A DNA stretch of 7,855 nt from an uncultured Clostridia bacterium (GTDB taxonomy: Bacteria; Bacillota; Clostridia; Christensenellales; Aristaeellaceae): the NCBI GenBank assembly GCA_945877525.1, contig CAMDVP010000140.1:1-7855 (forward strand), written 5' to 3'. Positions 1 to 5,629 of this stretch are shown here, piece by piece. The notes under the pieces were generated by a model that worked only from the letters and a program-made list of their open reading frames with translations, was not told where the DNA came from and did no database searches. A program made the translations under genes and the position numbers. Position 1 is the first letter of the stretch, and each line of letters starts with the position of its first letter.

Positions 1-67
1 GCTGGAAGCGATGTACAAGAAGCACGATCAGGAAACAGCGGCTTATATGCTGGGAACGGAGGGATAA
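1..67 (+). CDS. 3' end of an unidentified gene
   Basis: An open frame enters from the left edge (first full codon at 2) and ends at a TAA at 65-67, giving about 21 C-terminal residues ending in MLGTEG. Only one base separates this stop from the toxin ATG at 69, and the toxin's ribosome site (GGAGGG, 58-63) lies inside this gene's last codons, so the two are almost certainly co-transcribed and translationally coupled. A gene directly before a MazF-type toxin is often its antitoxin, but too little is visible to identify it. Confidence 0.6.
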   Translation, partial: LEAMYKKHDQETAAYMLGTEG

Positions 68-68
68 C

Positions 69-425
69 ATGTGCCGGAGAGGGGATATTTACTATGCGGA
101 TTTGGGAGCGCCTACCGGCTGCTGCCAGTCAGGTTTCCGACCTGTGCTCATTGTCAGCAACAACACTGCCAATGCCCATGCGCCAGTCATCACTGTGGTG
201 CCCATCACTTCCAGGTACAAGGCCATGCACATGCCGACTCATGTGGTGCTGCATCGACACACTGTCACCGGGCTTACCCAGACCAGCGTCGCGCTGGCTG
301 AACAGGTCACCACAATTGACAAGGCACAGCTTCAAAACAGAGTGGGCGCTGTGCTGGACGAGCAGCTCATGGAGCAAATCACCCACGCGCTGCAGGTACA
401 GATTGGAGCCGTTGACGCAGGGTGA
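69..425 (+). CDS. mazF: MazF/PemK-family toxin (mRNA endoribonuclease)
   Basis: The 118-aa protein has the usual length and order of MazF/PemK toxins, which cut single-stranded mRNA at short motifs as the toxin of type II toxin-antitoxin pairs. Visible family landmarks are the N-terminal RRGDIYYADL strand, GFRPVLIVSNN at residues 22-32, VVPITS at 43-48, and EQVTTIDKAQL near residues 78-88. By comparison with Bacillus subtilis MazF (R25, T48), R24 and T47 are the likely catalytic residues and both are present, so the enzyme looks intact. The ATG at 69 is chosen because GGAGGG sits 5 bases before it. The gene before it is cut by the window edge, so the antitoxin cannot be confirmed. Such toxins commonly stabilise mobile elements. 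The family call is secure; RNA specificity cannot be read. Confidence 0.9.
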   Translation: MCRRGDIYYADLGAPTGCCQSGFRPVLIVSNNTANAHAPVITVVPITSRYKAMHMPTHVVLHRHTVTGLTQTSVALAEQVTTIDKAQLQNRVGAVLDEQLMEQITHALQVQIGAVDAG

Positions 426-464
426 AACAAAGGTGGAACTAAAGTGAAACTAAGTAGGAACTGA
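422..464 (+). repeat. Four tandem 10-11 bp repeats, operator-like
   Basis: Four head-to-tail imperfect copies begin at the toxin stop codon: GTGAAACAAAG (422-432), GTGGAACTAAA (433-443), GTGAAACTAA (444-453) and GTAGGAACTGA (454-464). The common core is GTGRAACTAA. The spacing of about 11 bp puts every copy on the same face of the helix, and the last copy runs into the -35 box at 461-466. This is the expected form of a repressor or activator array for the promoter that follows. The binding protein is unknown; the upstream toxin-antitoxin complex and the HTH protein at 1655 are possible candidates. Confidence 0.6.
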
Positions 465-489
465 CATGAACCAAATTCTGTGGTATAGT
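461..489 (+). promoter_or_regulatory. Sigma-A type promoter upstream of metK
   Basis: CTGACA (461-466, one mismatch to TTGACA) and TATAGT (484-489, one mismatch to TATAAT) are separated by exactly 17 bp. The start site would be near 496, leaving about 100 nt of leader before metK. The promoter overlaps the last tandem repeat and is followed within 20-25 bases by an intrinsic terminator, so readthrough would decide metK expression. Confidence 0.65.
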
Positions 490-511
490 ATATCATGCCA
501 AGAGTAGATGA

Positions 512-543
512 GGGGCGGGAACATATCCCGCTCCTTTTTCTTT
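512..543 (+). terminator. Intrinsic terminator between mazF and metK
   Basis: A 9-bp stem, GGGGCGGGA (512-520) with TCCCGCTCC (526-534, one G-U pair), closes a 5-base loop and is followed by TTTTTCTTT (535-543). It would end toxin transcription. Because it lies after the promoter at 461-489, it may also attenuate metK transcription or end a short RNA of roughly 45 nt. No SAM riboswitch fold is seen in this leader. Confidence 0.75.
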
Positions 544-595
544 GGCCGGGCGGGGCTTACTCCTTTCACCCGTCCGTACATAGGGAGGATTGAAA

Positions 596-1642
596 ATGCT
601 GTTTACAAGCGAGCAGGTGTCCTGTGGGCACCCGGATAAAATCTGCGATCAGATCGCGGACGCTGTGCTGACGGACTGTCTGCGTCACGATCCGGAAAGC
701 CGCGTGGCTATAGAATGCCTAATCAAGGACAACGTAATCGTTCTGGCAGGCGAGCTTACGTCTGAGCACATGCCCGATACCGATGCGCTGGCACATGATG
801 TGCTGCGCCGCATCGGTGTGCCTGAATTTGAAAGCTACAAGAGCGCCGCCTTTATCACCCGCCAGAGCCGAGACATTGCACGGGGCGTGGACAGAGGCGG
901 TGCTGGCGATCAGGGGATGATGTACGGCTATGCCACGGACGAAACGCCGGAGTTGATGCCCATACCCTTCATGCTGGCTACCCGTGCGCTTCTGGCCTTG
1001 CGTGATTTGCACTCTCCGCTGCTTTTGCCGGATGCCAAGGCGCAGGTGACCTACGATTACGAAGCCGGACGGATCGACACGTTCCTCATCAGCACGCAGC
1101 ATTGGGCAGACGTACACACCGTGCAGGTAAAGGAGATCGTCCACGGCATTATGGCACGGGCCGCTAAAGCCTACGGCCTGAACACAGATTTCAGAGCGCT
1201 GGTGAATCCTACCGGCAGATTTGTGCAGGGCGGTTCCTTTGCGGATACCGGCGTAATGGGCCGAAAAATCATCGCCGATACCTACGGCGGCATGTGTCGC
1301 CATGGTGGCGGAGCTTTCTCCGGCAAAGACCCCACCAAGGTAGACCGCTCCGCCGCTTATATGGCCCGGAAGATTGCACGGGATTTTGTGCTTGCCGGAT
1401 ATGCGAAACGCTGCGAAATCCAGCTGGCCTATGCTATCGGGATGAAGGAGCCTGTGTCGGTCAACGTGAACTGTTTCGGAACCGAAACCATGTCGGAGAA
1501 AGAACTGGCCCAACTGGCACAGCGGCAGTATGATTTGACCCCTGCCGGGATTATGGAAGCGCTCCATCTGAAAACGGTTGATTACAACGAAACGGCAGCC
1601 TATGGGCATTTCGGGAAAACGGGACTTCCATGGGAACAGTAA
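596..1642 (+). CDS. metK: S-adenosylmethionine synthetase, compact form
   Basis: The 348-aa enzyme makes S-adenosylmethionine from methionine and ATP, the methyl donor for DNA methylases and other transferases. Motifs in order: GHPDK (11-15), GAGDQG (102-107), DAKAQV (146-151), NPTGRFV (204-210), GRKIIADTYGG (222-232), GGGAFSGKDPTKVDRSAAY (237-255) and AAYGHFG near the C-terminus. These cover the ATP, magnesium and methionine sites. Housekeeping MetK is usually 380-400 aa. This one lacks most of the flexible active-site loop (it reads GVDRGGAGDQG with no insert), has a short C-terminus, and has Cys10 where most family members have Glu in VSEGHPDK. ATG at 596 is preferred over TTG at 590 because GGGAGG (583-588) is 7 bases from the ATG and only 1 from the TTG. 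It is probably a mobile-element copy supplying SAM to element-encoded methylation, which is inference. Confidence 0.95.
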   Translation: MLFTSEQVSCGHPDKICDQIADAVLTDCLRHDPESRVAIECLIKDNVIVLAGELTSEHMPDTDALAHDVLRRIGVPEFESYKSAAFITRQSRDIARGVDRGGAGDQGMMYGYATDETPELMPIPFMLATRALLALRDLHSPLLLPDAKAQVTYDYEAGRIDTFLISTQHWADVHTVQVKEIVHGIMARAAKAYGLNTDFRALVNPTGRFVQGGSFADTGVMGRKIIADTYGGMCRHGGGAFSGKDPTKVDRSAAYMARKIARDFVLAGYAKRCEIQLAYAIGMKEPVSVNVNCFGTETMSEKELAQLAQRQYDLTPAGIMEALHLKTVDYNETAAYGHFGKTGLPWEQ

Positions 1643-1654
1643 TGGCGGTGGCAC

Positions 1655-2077
1655 ATGGCGCTGACGTATAAACAAGGAAAGCAGATTCGGCTGCTACGAG
1701 AACGCAATCTGGGGTATCGGGCCATTGCGGCACAGCTTGGGCTTAGCCGGGATACCGTCCGCAATTTCTGCACAGCCCAACATCTTTCCGGTGTACGAGC
1801 GGGCGCAGAAACAAAGGTTGCCACCAGCTGCAAATACTGTGGCGCGGCGCTTGTTCAACCTGTGCGCGGGCGAAAAAGAAAGTTCTGCTCGGATGCGTGC
1901 TGCCGGAAGTGGTGGTCGGAAAATCCGCAGGCGATTCGCCAAAGCCCGGAGGCGCTCTATGAAGCCACCTGCCTGAACTGCGGGAAAGCCTTCACGGCCT
2001 ACGGAAACAATAACCGACGCTATTGCTCCCATGCCTGCTATATTCAGCGTCGATTTGGAAGCTGTGCCTCCCAATGA
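1655..2077 (+). CDS. HTH plus double zinc-finger protein ('sigma-70 subunit'-like)
   Basis: The 140-aa protein starts 12 bases after metK ends. Residues 18-38 (LGYRAIAAQLGLSRDTVRNFC) form a clear helix-turn-helix. Two treble-clef or zinc-ribbon-like units follow: Cys59/Cys62/Cys78/Cys82 and Cys106/Cys109/Cys124/Cys128, both CxxC...CxxxC. Proteins of this design in Clostridia mobile elements are often labelled 'RNA polymerase sigma-70 subunit', but there are no sigma region 2 or 4 signatures, so DNA-binding regulator is the safer description. Its last codons overlap a copy of the dispersed GATTTGGAAGC word (2052-2062), here in a different reading frame from the other coding copies. It could bind the tandem repeats upstream of metK; that is untested. 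Confidence 0.75.
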   Translation: MALTYKQGKQIRLLRERNLGYRAIAAQLGLSRDTVRNFCTAQHLSGVRAGAETKVATSCKYCGAALVQPVRGRKRKFCSDACCRKWWSENPQAIRQSPEALYEATCLNCGKAFTAYGNNNRRYCSHACYIQRRFGSCASQ

Positions 2078-2096
2078 TAAAACTTATCGCATCCGC

Positions 2097-2127
2097 TTGA
2101 CTTTCAGCGCCTTCAGAGTGATGAATG
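2097..2127 (+). promoter_or_regulatory. Shared 31-bp upstream element, copy 1
   Basis: TTGACTTTC, eight variable bases, then CAGAGTGATGAATG. The same 31-bp arrangement occurs on the minus strand before the genes starting at 4533 and 6600. With copy 2 it also shares CCGC just before TTGACTTTC. TTGACT would be a -35 box, but the matching -10 (GATGAA after 17 bp) is poor, so this is either a promoter with a helper protein or an RNA-level signal. ATGAATG could also open a 10-codon leader (MNGIPKEKEA) whose TGA (2151-2153) lies just before the next gene's ATG. Confidence 0.55.
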
Positions 2128-2155
2128 GCATACCGAAAGAAAAGGAGGCGTGAAT

Positions 2156-2992
2156 ATGAGATTCACCACGACCGCACCCGACCGGCGCACGCTGGTCAAA
2201 GCCATTGCAGAGCATACCGGCATGGAGCCGAACTACGCTGGCCCGCCCACGTTCAACTACACGGTGGGCACAATCACGGTTGACCGCGAGGGCTATGTCG
2301 ACGTACCCGACGAACAGGCCGCCGATGTGAAGGTGTTCCTGATTTCCAAGGGCTGGATGGAGCCGGAGCCTGAACCGGAACAGCCGCGCATTCAGGTTGG
2401 CGTTCCGGCGAAAGACTTGACGGTGGCGAACATCACCAACCTGATTTACATGCTCTACAGCAAGCAGCACCTGCTGGGCAAGGCCCTCGGCACCGCCTGC
2501 ATCCGCATCGAGGACGCGGTTATCAACCGGCTGCAGGAATACACGCCGGAGAACCTCGAAGCCTACACCGAGCTGCTGCGGGATTTCAAAGCGCTGGGCG
2601 ACCTTGAGGGCTTGGAACTGGAAGAGGAACAGCTGCGGATGGATTTCCCGATGGCGGAGGACAGTATGCTCTGGATGCTGCTCATGACCAAGATGGTCGC
2701 CTTCGCCAAGTCGGCGCACCGCGTATACCCGCAGCGCCAGCAGCCGGAGGCAGAAAAGTACTTCATGCGCGGCTGGCTGCTCAGGATGGGATTTGGCGGC
2801 TCCGATTTCAAAGCTGCCCGGCATGCCCTGCTCAAGAACCTGAAAGGCTGCAGCGCCTTCCCCAGCGCCGAAAAGGCACAGCGCCATCAGGAACGCTGGG
2901 CGGAGATTCGCAGGCAGCACCGGGAAGAGCGGCTGGAACAGGCTGAAGATGCACAGGAGGAGGTGACCGGCGATGAAAAGGCCAACGCCTGA
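2156..2992 (+). CDS. Virulence-related family protein of mobile elements, unknown role
   Basis: The 278-aa soluble protein matches the pattern of proteins labelled 'virulence-related protein' in Clostridia conjugative elements; no biochemical role is known. Features: an N-terminal module (KAIAEHTG...NYAG...TITVDREG, residues 15-46), an acidic Pro/Glu linker (70-76), a helical middle, a conserved C-terminal module YFMRGWLLRMGFGGSDFKAAR...LLKNL (202-229), and a charged helical tail (240-270). ATG at 2156 is preferred over GTG at 2150 because AAGGAGG (2142-2148) is 7 bases away. The C-terminal module matches the amidoligase C-terminus at 18 of 34 positions. The shared upstream element (2097-2127) also links it to the leftward operon. 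Two copies of the dispersed word encode DFKA at residues 143 and 217. The next gene overlaps by 20 bases. Confidence 0.75.
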   Translation: MRFTTTAPDRRTLVKAIAEHTGMEPNYAGPPTFNYTVGTITVDREGYVDVPDEQAADVKVFLISKGWMEPEPEPEQPRIQVGVPAKDLTVANITNLIYMLYSKQHLLGKALGTACIRIEDAVINRLQEYTPENLEAYTELLRDFKALGDLEGLELEEEQLRMDFPMAEDSMLWMLLMTKMVAFAKSAHRVYPQRQQPEAEKYFMRGWLLRMGFGGSDFKAARHALLKNLKGCSAFPSAEKAQRHQERWAEIRRQHREERLEQAEDAQEEVTGDEKANA

Positions 2993-3218
2993 AAAGCTCC
3001 AGCTCCTGCGGGCACACTACACGGTGGGCAGCCGCATCCGGCTGATTCGGATGGACGATCCGTACCGACCTGATTTGAAAGCCGGTGCCATGGGCACGGT
3101 AGTCGGCGTGGACGACGCTGGGAACATCCTTGTGAACTGGGACTGCGGTTCTTCGTTGAGCGTTCTGTACGGTGTGGATTCCTGCACCGTAGTCGAAGGG
3201 AGGAAGACACATGACTGA
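2973..3218 (+). CDS. DUF4314-type small protein
   Basis: The 81-aa protein has the DUF4314 pattern: VGSRIRLIRMDDPY (18-31), GTVVGVDDAGNILVNWD (41-57) and GSSLSVLYGVD (59-69). This is an SH3-like small beta-barrel layout found in Firmicutes mobile elements, with no assigned function. It starts inside the end of the previous gene, with GGAGGAGG before it, and overlaps the next gene by 8 bases, so the three are translationally coupled. A copy of the dispersed word (3072-3082) encodes DLKA at residues 34-37, in the loop before the GTV strand, which tends to vary in this family. Confidence 0.8.
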   Translation: MKRPTPEKLQLLRAHYTVGSRIRLIRMDDPYRPDLKAGAMGTVVGVDDAGNILVNWDCGSSLSVLYGVDSCTVVEGRKTHD

Positions 3219-3729
3219 GCGCATGGAACGGCGGCTGCTGGATTTGAAAGCCCGCCAGCAGGCCGGGGAACATATGATGTGCCCAAGGTGCGGTGCGGAC
3301 ACCATGAAGGAGCCAGTTTGCACCAACGCCCTGAGCCGTGTGGCGGACTTGTATGTGTGCGACTCCTGCGGCACGGCGGAGGCGATGCTGGCCTTCATGA
3401 AGCAGGACTACCCGCTGACCAGCTGGGCTGCGTTCCAGCCGGTCAGGCCGCCTTCCGATTTGGAAGCGCTGCCCGCCGCTGAGGTACTCCAGCGGGTGAT
3501 GAAGGAACAGGCCGACACACTGATCCACCTGTACCGGATGTGCCGGGACGATCCGGAGAACGCCAGCGAGTACCGCCTTGAGGCTTTTGAAAGCTGCCCC
3601 GGCCTTACGGAAGTATGGACACAGCCCTTTTACGTCAAGTACCGGGCGGCGGATGGCGCGGCGATCATCATGTTCAAGACCGGCACAGACGGCAGGATAC
3701 AGATCGCCGAGTGTGTCGTAGATAAATAG
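3211..3729 (+). CDS. Zinc-ribbon protein of unknown function
   Basis: The 172-aa protein has a zinc ribbon with Cys24/Cys27 (CPRCG) and Cys50/Cys53 (CDSCG), and ALSRVADLYVCDSCGTAEAM (40-59) between and after the knuckles. The remainder is a mixed helix/strand region with ESCPGLTEVW near residues 127-136. The ATG lies in ATGACTGA across the previous stop, with GGGAGG about 7 bases upstream. Copies of the dispersed word encode DLKA (residues 11-14) and DLEA (83-86). Similar proteins accompany DUF4314 genes in conjugative elements. Nucleic acid or protein binding by the ribbon is plausible but unproven. It is the last gene of the rightward block; a terminator starts about 16 bases after its stop. 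Confidence 0.75.
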   Translation: MTERMERRLLDLKARQQAGEHMMCPRCGADTMKEPVCTNALSRVADLYVCDSCGTAEAMLAFMKQDYPLTSWAAFQPVRPPSDLEALPAAEVLQRVMKEQADTLIHLYRMCRDDPENASEYRLEAFESCPGLTEVWTQPFYVKYRAADGAAIIMFKTGTDGRIQIAECVVDK

Positions 3730-3743
3730 CGCAACAGGATTTG

Positions 3744-3779
3744 AAAGCGTCAGGCAATTTGCCCGGCGCTTTTTCTTTG
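3744..3779 (+). terminator. Intrinsic terminator of the rightward block
   Basis: AGCGTCAGGC (3746-3755) pairs with GCCCGGCGCT (3761-3770) around the loop AATTT, with one mismatch and one G-U pair, and is followed by TTTTTCTTT. The AAAGC end of the dispersed-word copy at 3738-3748 forms the base of the stem, so this copy overlaps the terminator. Confidence 0.75.
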
Positions 3780-3894
3780 CCCACGTCGCGCCGACATTGG
3801 CCCCACGTGCGGCCCAAACCGCCAAGGCCGAATTCTTCCCCGACCTTGATTTGAAAGCCCGACACGCGCCAACGTGGGCCGAATCCGCCGCAAC

Positions 3895-3920
3895 AAGAAA
3901 AACCGCCCGCAGGCGGCAAT
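3895..3920 (-). terminator. Intrinsic terminator of the leftward operon
   Basis: Read on the minus strand, CCGCC (3916-3912) and GGCGG (3907-3903) form a stem with a 4-base loop, followed by TTTTTCTT. It lies just after the glutamine amidotransferase stop (3943), with a dispersed-word copy (3925-3935) in between. The DNA between the two facing terminators (about 3780-3894) holds no gene. It contains CCCACGT (3780-3786) complementary to ACGTGGG (3872-3878), and one dispersed-word copy. Confidence 0.7.
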
Positions 3921-3942
3921 TCTTGATTTGAAAGCTGGCGGC

Positions 3943-4533
3943 TCAGTACCACCAGCCGGTCTGGTAACTGTCGTTGCTGAAGAGCAGGCCGTGGTCGTCG
4001 ATGAAGTGTCCGACCGTAGCGACGTAGCCGTCGCCGTCCATGATGGCGAGCTTGGACTGTGCCAGCTTCCAGATGAGCGCCAGCGTGGCTTCATCCTTGA
4101 GGTCTGCCTTTCGGCGGATGATTCTGGAGAGGTAGTCGGTGATGAAAATAGCTGTGTCGCTGTAGCGCTTGTTGTCCGGGTCGGAGGTCAGGCGAATGAC
4201 TCCGTTGTGTGCGATGCCGCAGCGGCAGGTCAGGTCGAGCGCCCGCATCATCCGCGGCTGATTTGAAAGCGGGAACGGATGCGTCATGGCGGCGTTTACG
4301 CCTGCCTGTGTGCTGATTCGAAAGTGGTAAACCACGCTGTCCTGCGGGGTGAACCGCTCGGCGTGTACCGCCGAAAGGAAATCCTCGATGTTCATGAAGC
4401 CCTTGTGAATCGTGACCTTGCCGTCGCGGGCGTACATATAGCCCGCACCGTGTGGATTGCGACGGAACATGGCGCGGAGGGTGGTGTTGGTCGGCTGCTG
4501 TACGCCGGATTTGGAAACGCAAATGATGCACAT
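3943..4533 (-). CDS. Stand-alone class II glutamine amidotransferase domain protein
   Basis: The 196-aa protein is an N-terminal-nucleophile hydrolase of the class II glutamine amidotransferase type. After Met removal, Cys2 of MCIICV would be the nucleophile. Supporting motifs are HGAGYMY (28-34), HFRISTQAGVN (70-80), THPFPLS (84-90), the oxyanion-type HNGVI (109-113) and SDTAIF (125-130). No synthetase or transferase domain is attached, so it either supplies ammonia to a partner or cleaves a gamma-glutamyl-type amide. Class II amidotransferases are known neighbours of amidoligases, which fits the gene at 5716-6600. It is preceded by AAGGAGG and by copy 2 of the shared upstream element. Dispersed-word relatives lie antisense at 4260 (encoding LSNQ), 4315 and 4508. 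Family call secure, substrate unknown. Confidence 0.85.
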   Translation of the reverse strand: MCIICVSKSGVQQPTNTTLRAMFRRNPHGAGYMYARDGKVTIHKGFMNIEDFLSAVHAERFTPQDSVVYHFRISTQAGVNAAMTHPFPLSNQPRMMRALDLTCRCGIAHNGVIRLTSDPDNKRYSDTAIFITDYLSRIIRRKADLKDEATLALIWKLAQSKLAIMDGDGYVATVGHFIDDHGLLFSNDSYQTGWWY

Positions 4534-4570
4534 GGTTGTGTCCTCCTTGGTATTTCTCTCTGGGGTGTGA

Positions 4571-4601
4571 CATTCATCACTCTGCGGGGCGGGAAAGTCA
4601 A
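4571..4601 (-). promoter_or_regulatory. Shared 31-bp upstream element, copy 2
   Basis: Minus strand: TTGACTTTC, eight variable bases, CAGAGTGATGAATG, identical to copy 1 at every base outside the eight-base variable part and of identical length. It is 37 bases before the glutamine amidotransferase ATG, so this gene may have its own promoter or leader inside the operon. Confidence 0.55.
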
Positions 4602-4626
4602 GCGGTGTCTGTGCTTCCCGCCCCGC
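4584..4626 (-). other. Long GC-rich hairpin in the glutamine amidotransferase leader
   Basis: GCGGGGCGGGAAAG (4584-4597) is complementary to CTTCCCGCCCCGC (4614-4626) with one bulged A, giving a 13-bp stem around a 16-base loop. It overlaps the TTGACTTTC half of the shared element. There is no T-run, so it is not an ordinary terminator. It could control access to the element or stabilise the mRNA end. Confidence 0.6.
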
Positions 4627-4632
4627 TTGATT

Positions 4633-4857
4633 TCAAAGCTCTGTGTCCTGCCGGATGAACTCGGAGATGACTTCATAGAAATCAACCGGGTCGTAGTGGC
4701 CGAGCGTATAGCCGTGCTCGATTTCATAGCGATACTGGTCATTAACCATGTTCTGTGCTTCCTGAAGCGACCAGTTTGCATAGTCTTCCTCGTCCATAAA
4801 GGAATACAGATAAGCGATAAGCTCCATGATTTCGTCGGTAAGAAGTGTGTCTTTCAT
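4633..4857 (-). CDS. Small acidic protein, 74 aa, unknown
   Basis: A strongly acidic protein, probably mostly helical (MDEEDYANWSLQEAQ in the middle, DPVDFYEVISEFIRQD near the end), with no signal peptide or membrane segment. AAGGAGG lies 7 bases before the ATG. The stop codon TGA (4633-4635 on the plus map) is inside a copy of the dispersed word (4629-4639). Its start overlaps the stop of a 23-aa ORF by ATGA, which suggests translational coupling. Small acidic proteins in mobile elements sometimes mimic DNA, but nothing here proves that. Confidence 0.7.
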   Translation of the reverse strand: MKDTLLTDEIMELIAYLYSFMDEEDYANWSLQEAQNMVNDQYRYEIEHGYTLGHYDPVDFYEVISEFIRQDTEL

Positions 4858-4925
4858 AGGTGTTCCTCCTTGATTTCAAAGCCGTCGTAGTGGGTAAAGC
4901 GAAGGATGAATGTGCTTTCAGGCAT
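4854..4925 (-). CDS. 23-aa mini-ORF coupled to the 74-aa gene
   Basis: Minus-strand ATG at 4925 opens a 23-codon frame (starts MPESTFILRF, ends KEEHL) whose TGA overlaps the next ATG as ATGA. AAAGGAA stands 7 bases upstream, and its start region resembles the other starts in this operon (GGA...ACAC..ATG). A dispersed-word copy (4872-4882) encodes GFEI within it and touches the next gene's ribosome site. It is either a genuine small protein or a coupling leader peptide. Confidence 0.5.
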   Translation of the reverse strand: MPESTFILRFTHYDGFEIKEEHL

Positions 4926-4975
4926 AGTGTTGTTCCTTTATGCGGTCTGTGCCGCGTCGATTTGGTCGCTGTGCT

Positions 4976-5185
4976 TTAGCGCTCCTGCTTGACGGTAATC
5001 TGGAAGACCGAGCCGTCGGGGGTACGGATTACAAAGCCTTCGTCGTAGGTCAGGTAACCGCCGTCGCTGTAGGTTTCTGTGCGGCTGCCGTCCAGCAGGG
5101 TGTCTTCAAGGGACTCGCCGTAGAGCAGAGCTCGCAGGCCATCGACGACCTCGGTTTCGGTGATGCGTTCTTCGTTTTCGTACAT
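4976..5185 (-). CDS. Small acidic protein, 69 aa, unknown
   Basis: The sequence begins MYENEERITETEVVDGLRAL and continues into a probable beta-rich half (GGYLTYDEGFVIRTPDGSVFQITV). It is acidic, has no membrane segment, and no family was recognised. GGAAGGAG precedes the ATG at a normal distance. The leader of this gene contains the upstream ribozyme-like element (5236-5290), so cleavage there would give its mRNA a new 5' end about 50 bases before the ATG. A degenerate dispersed-word copy (4959-4969) lies 6 bases after the stop. Confidence 0.7.
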   Translation of the reverse strand: MYENEERITETEVVDGLRALLYGESLEDTLLDGSRTETYSDGGYLTYDEGFVIRTPDGSVFQITVKQER

Positions 5186-5235
5186 GGTGTGTCTCCTTCC
5201 GGGCTATGCGCCCTGTTGATTTAGGAGCTATGGCT

Positions 5236-5290
5236 CCCGCGACCGGGTTGCCCCGGTTTCGACCTGTGCCGAAGGTCATCGTCAGGCGGG
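5236..5290 (-). ncRNA. Hammerhead-ribozyme-like RNA, copy A
   Basis: Minus-strand order: stem I strand CCCGC (5290-5286); core CTGACGA (5285-5279); one extra T (5278); stem II GACCT/AGGTC (5277-5273 with 5265-5261) around TCGGCAC; GAA (5260-5258); stem III ACCGGG/CCCGGT (5257-5252 with 5247-5242) around GCAA, a GNRA loop; C (5241); stem I strand GCGGG (5240-5236). This is the type I hammerhead plan, with predicted cleavage between 5241 and 5240. The departure from consensus is the extra base between the core A and stem II; a comparable extra residue is known in a viroid hammerhead. The TGA stop of the gene at 5282-5581 is the UGA of the core. Confidence 0.72.
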
Positions 5291-5581
5291 GTTACGCTGT
5301 GCCTTGAGGAAGCGGCGGTACTCGATTTCAATCCTCTCGGTAACCCGGCGCTCCTGTTCTTCTTCGCCCGCCTCGTTGAGCTTGCGGAAAGGATAGTAGC
5401 TGGTGTGTTCGGTGAGCTCCCAGCGGCTCCGCGCCCAGCCGGGCAAGTCGCCGTCGTTGTAGTAGCGGTAATAGCTGTGCATGCTTCTGTAGGTCGCCTG
5501 CGTGTATTCAAAACCTGCGGCCTCCATTTCGTCATAGTATGCCTGTGCGGCTCCTGTCTGGTTCCAGTACCGATTTTTCAT
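5282..5581 (-). CDS. 99-aa protein between two ribozyme-like elements, unknown
   Basis: Starts MKNRYWNQTGAAQAYYDEME and is rich in Tyr, Arg and Glu, with SYYRYYNDGDLPGW in the middle and a charged helical C-terminus (EEQERRVTERIEIEYRRFLK). No known domain was recognised. ATG at 5581 is chosen because AGAGAGGA precedes it; a longer frame from 5821 would run through ribozyme copy B and overlap the amidoligase. The gene is flanked on both sides by homologous repeat units, each containing a hammerhead-like element and a dispersed-word copy, so it looks like a removable or exchangeable cassette. Its last codons and stop form part of ribozyme copy A, so translation and self-cleavage would compete. 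Confidence 0.75.
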   Translation of the reverse strand: MKNRYWNQTGAAQAYYDEMEAAGFEYTQATYRSMHSYYRYYNDGDLPGWARSRWELTEHTSYYPFRKLNEAGEEEQERRVTERIEIEYRRFLKAQRNPA

Positions 5582-5629
5582 GATGTGTCCTCTCTGCGCT
5601 GTGCGCGGTTTGATTTGGAAGCTGTGGCT

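Noticed and set aside
496..595. SAM riboswitch in the metK leader
   Set aside because: The leader holds only a terminator hairpin; no multi-helix SAM aptamer core was recognised.
1085..1091. CTGATGA on the minus strand as a third hammerhead core
   Set aside because: No GAAA or matching helices follow, and it lies opposite conserved metK codons.
1187..1197. GATTTCAGAGC in metK as another copy of the dispersed word
   Set aside because: One mismatch and in the common DFxA frame, but isolated in a conserved enzyme and far from the cluster, so it may be chance.
719..1675. Long minus-strand open frame opposite metK
   Set aside because: It is the shadow of a clear metK coding frame and shows no domain or ribosome site.
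3780..3878. Large hairpin between the convergent terminators
   Set aside because: Only 7-bp arms separated by about 85 bases in GC-rich DNA; not convincing as a structured RNA.
3874..4266. Plus-strand 130-aa frame opposite the glutamine amidotransferase
   Set aside because: The opposite strand has full catalytic motifs and a good start; this frame shows none.
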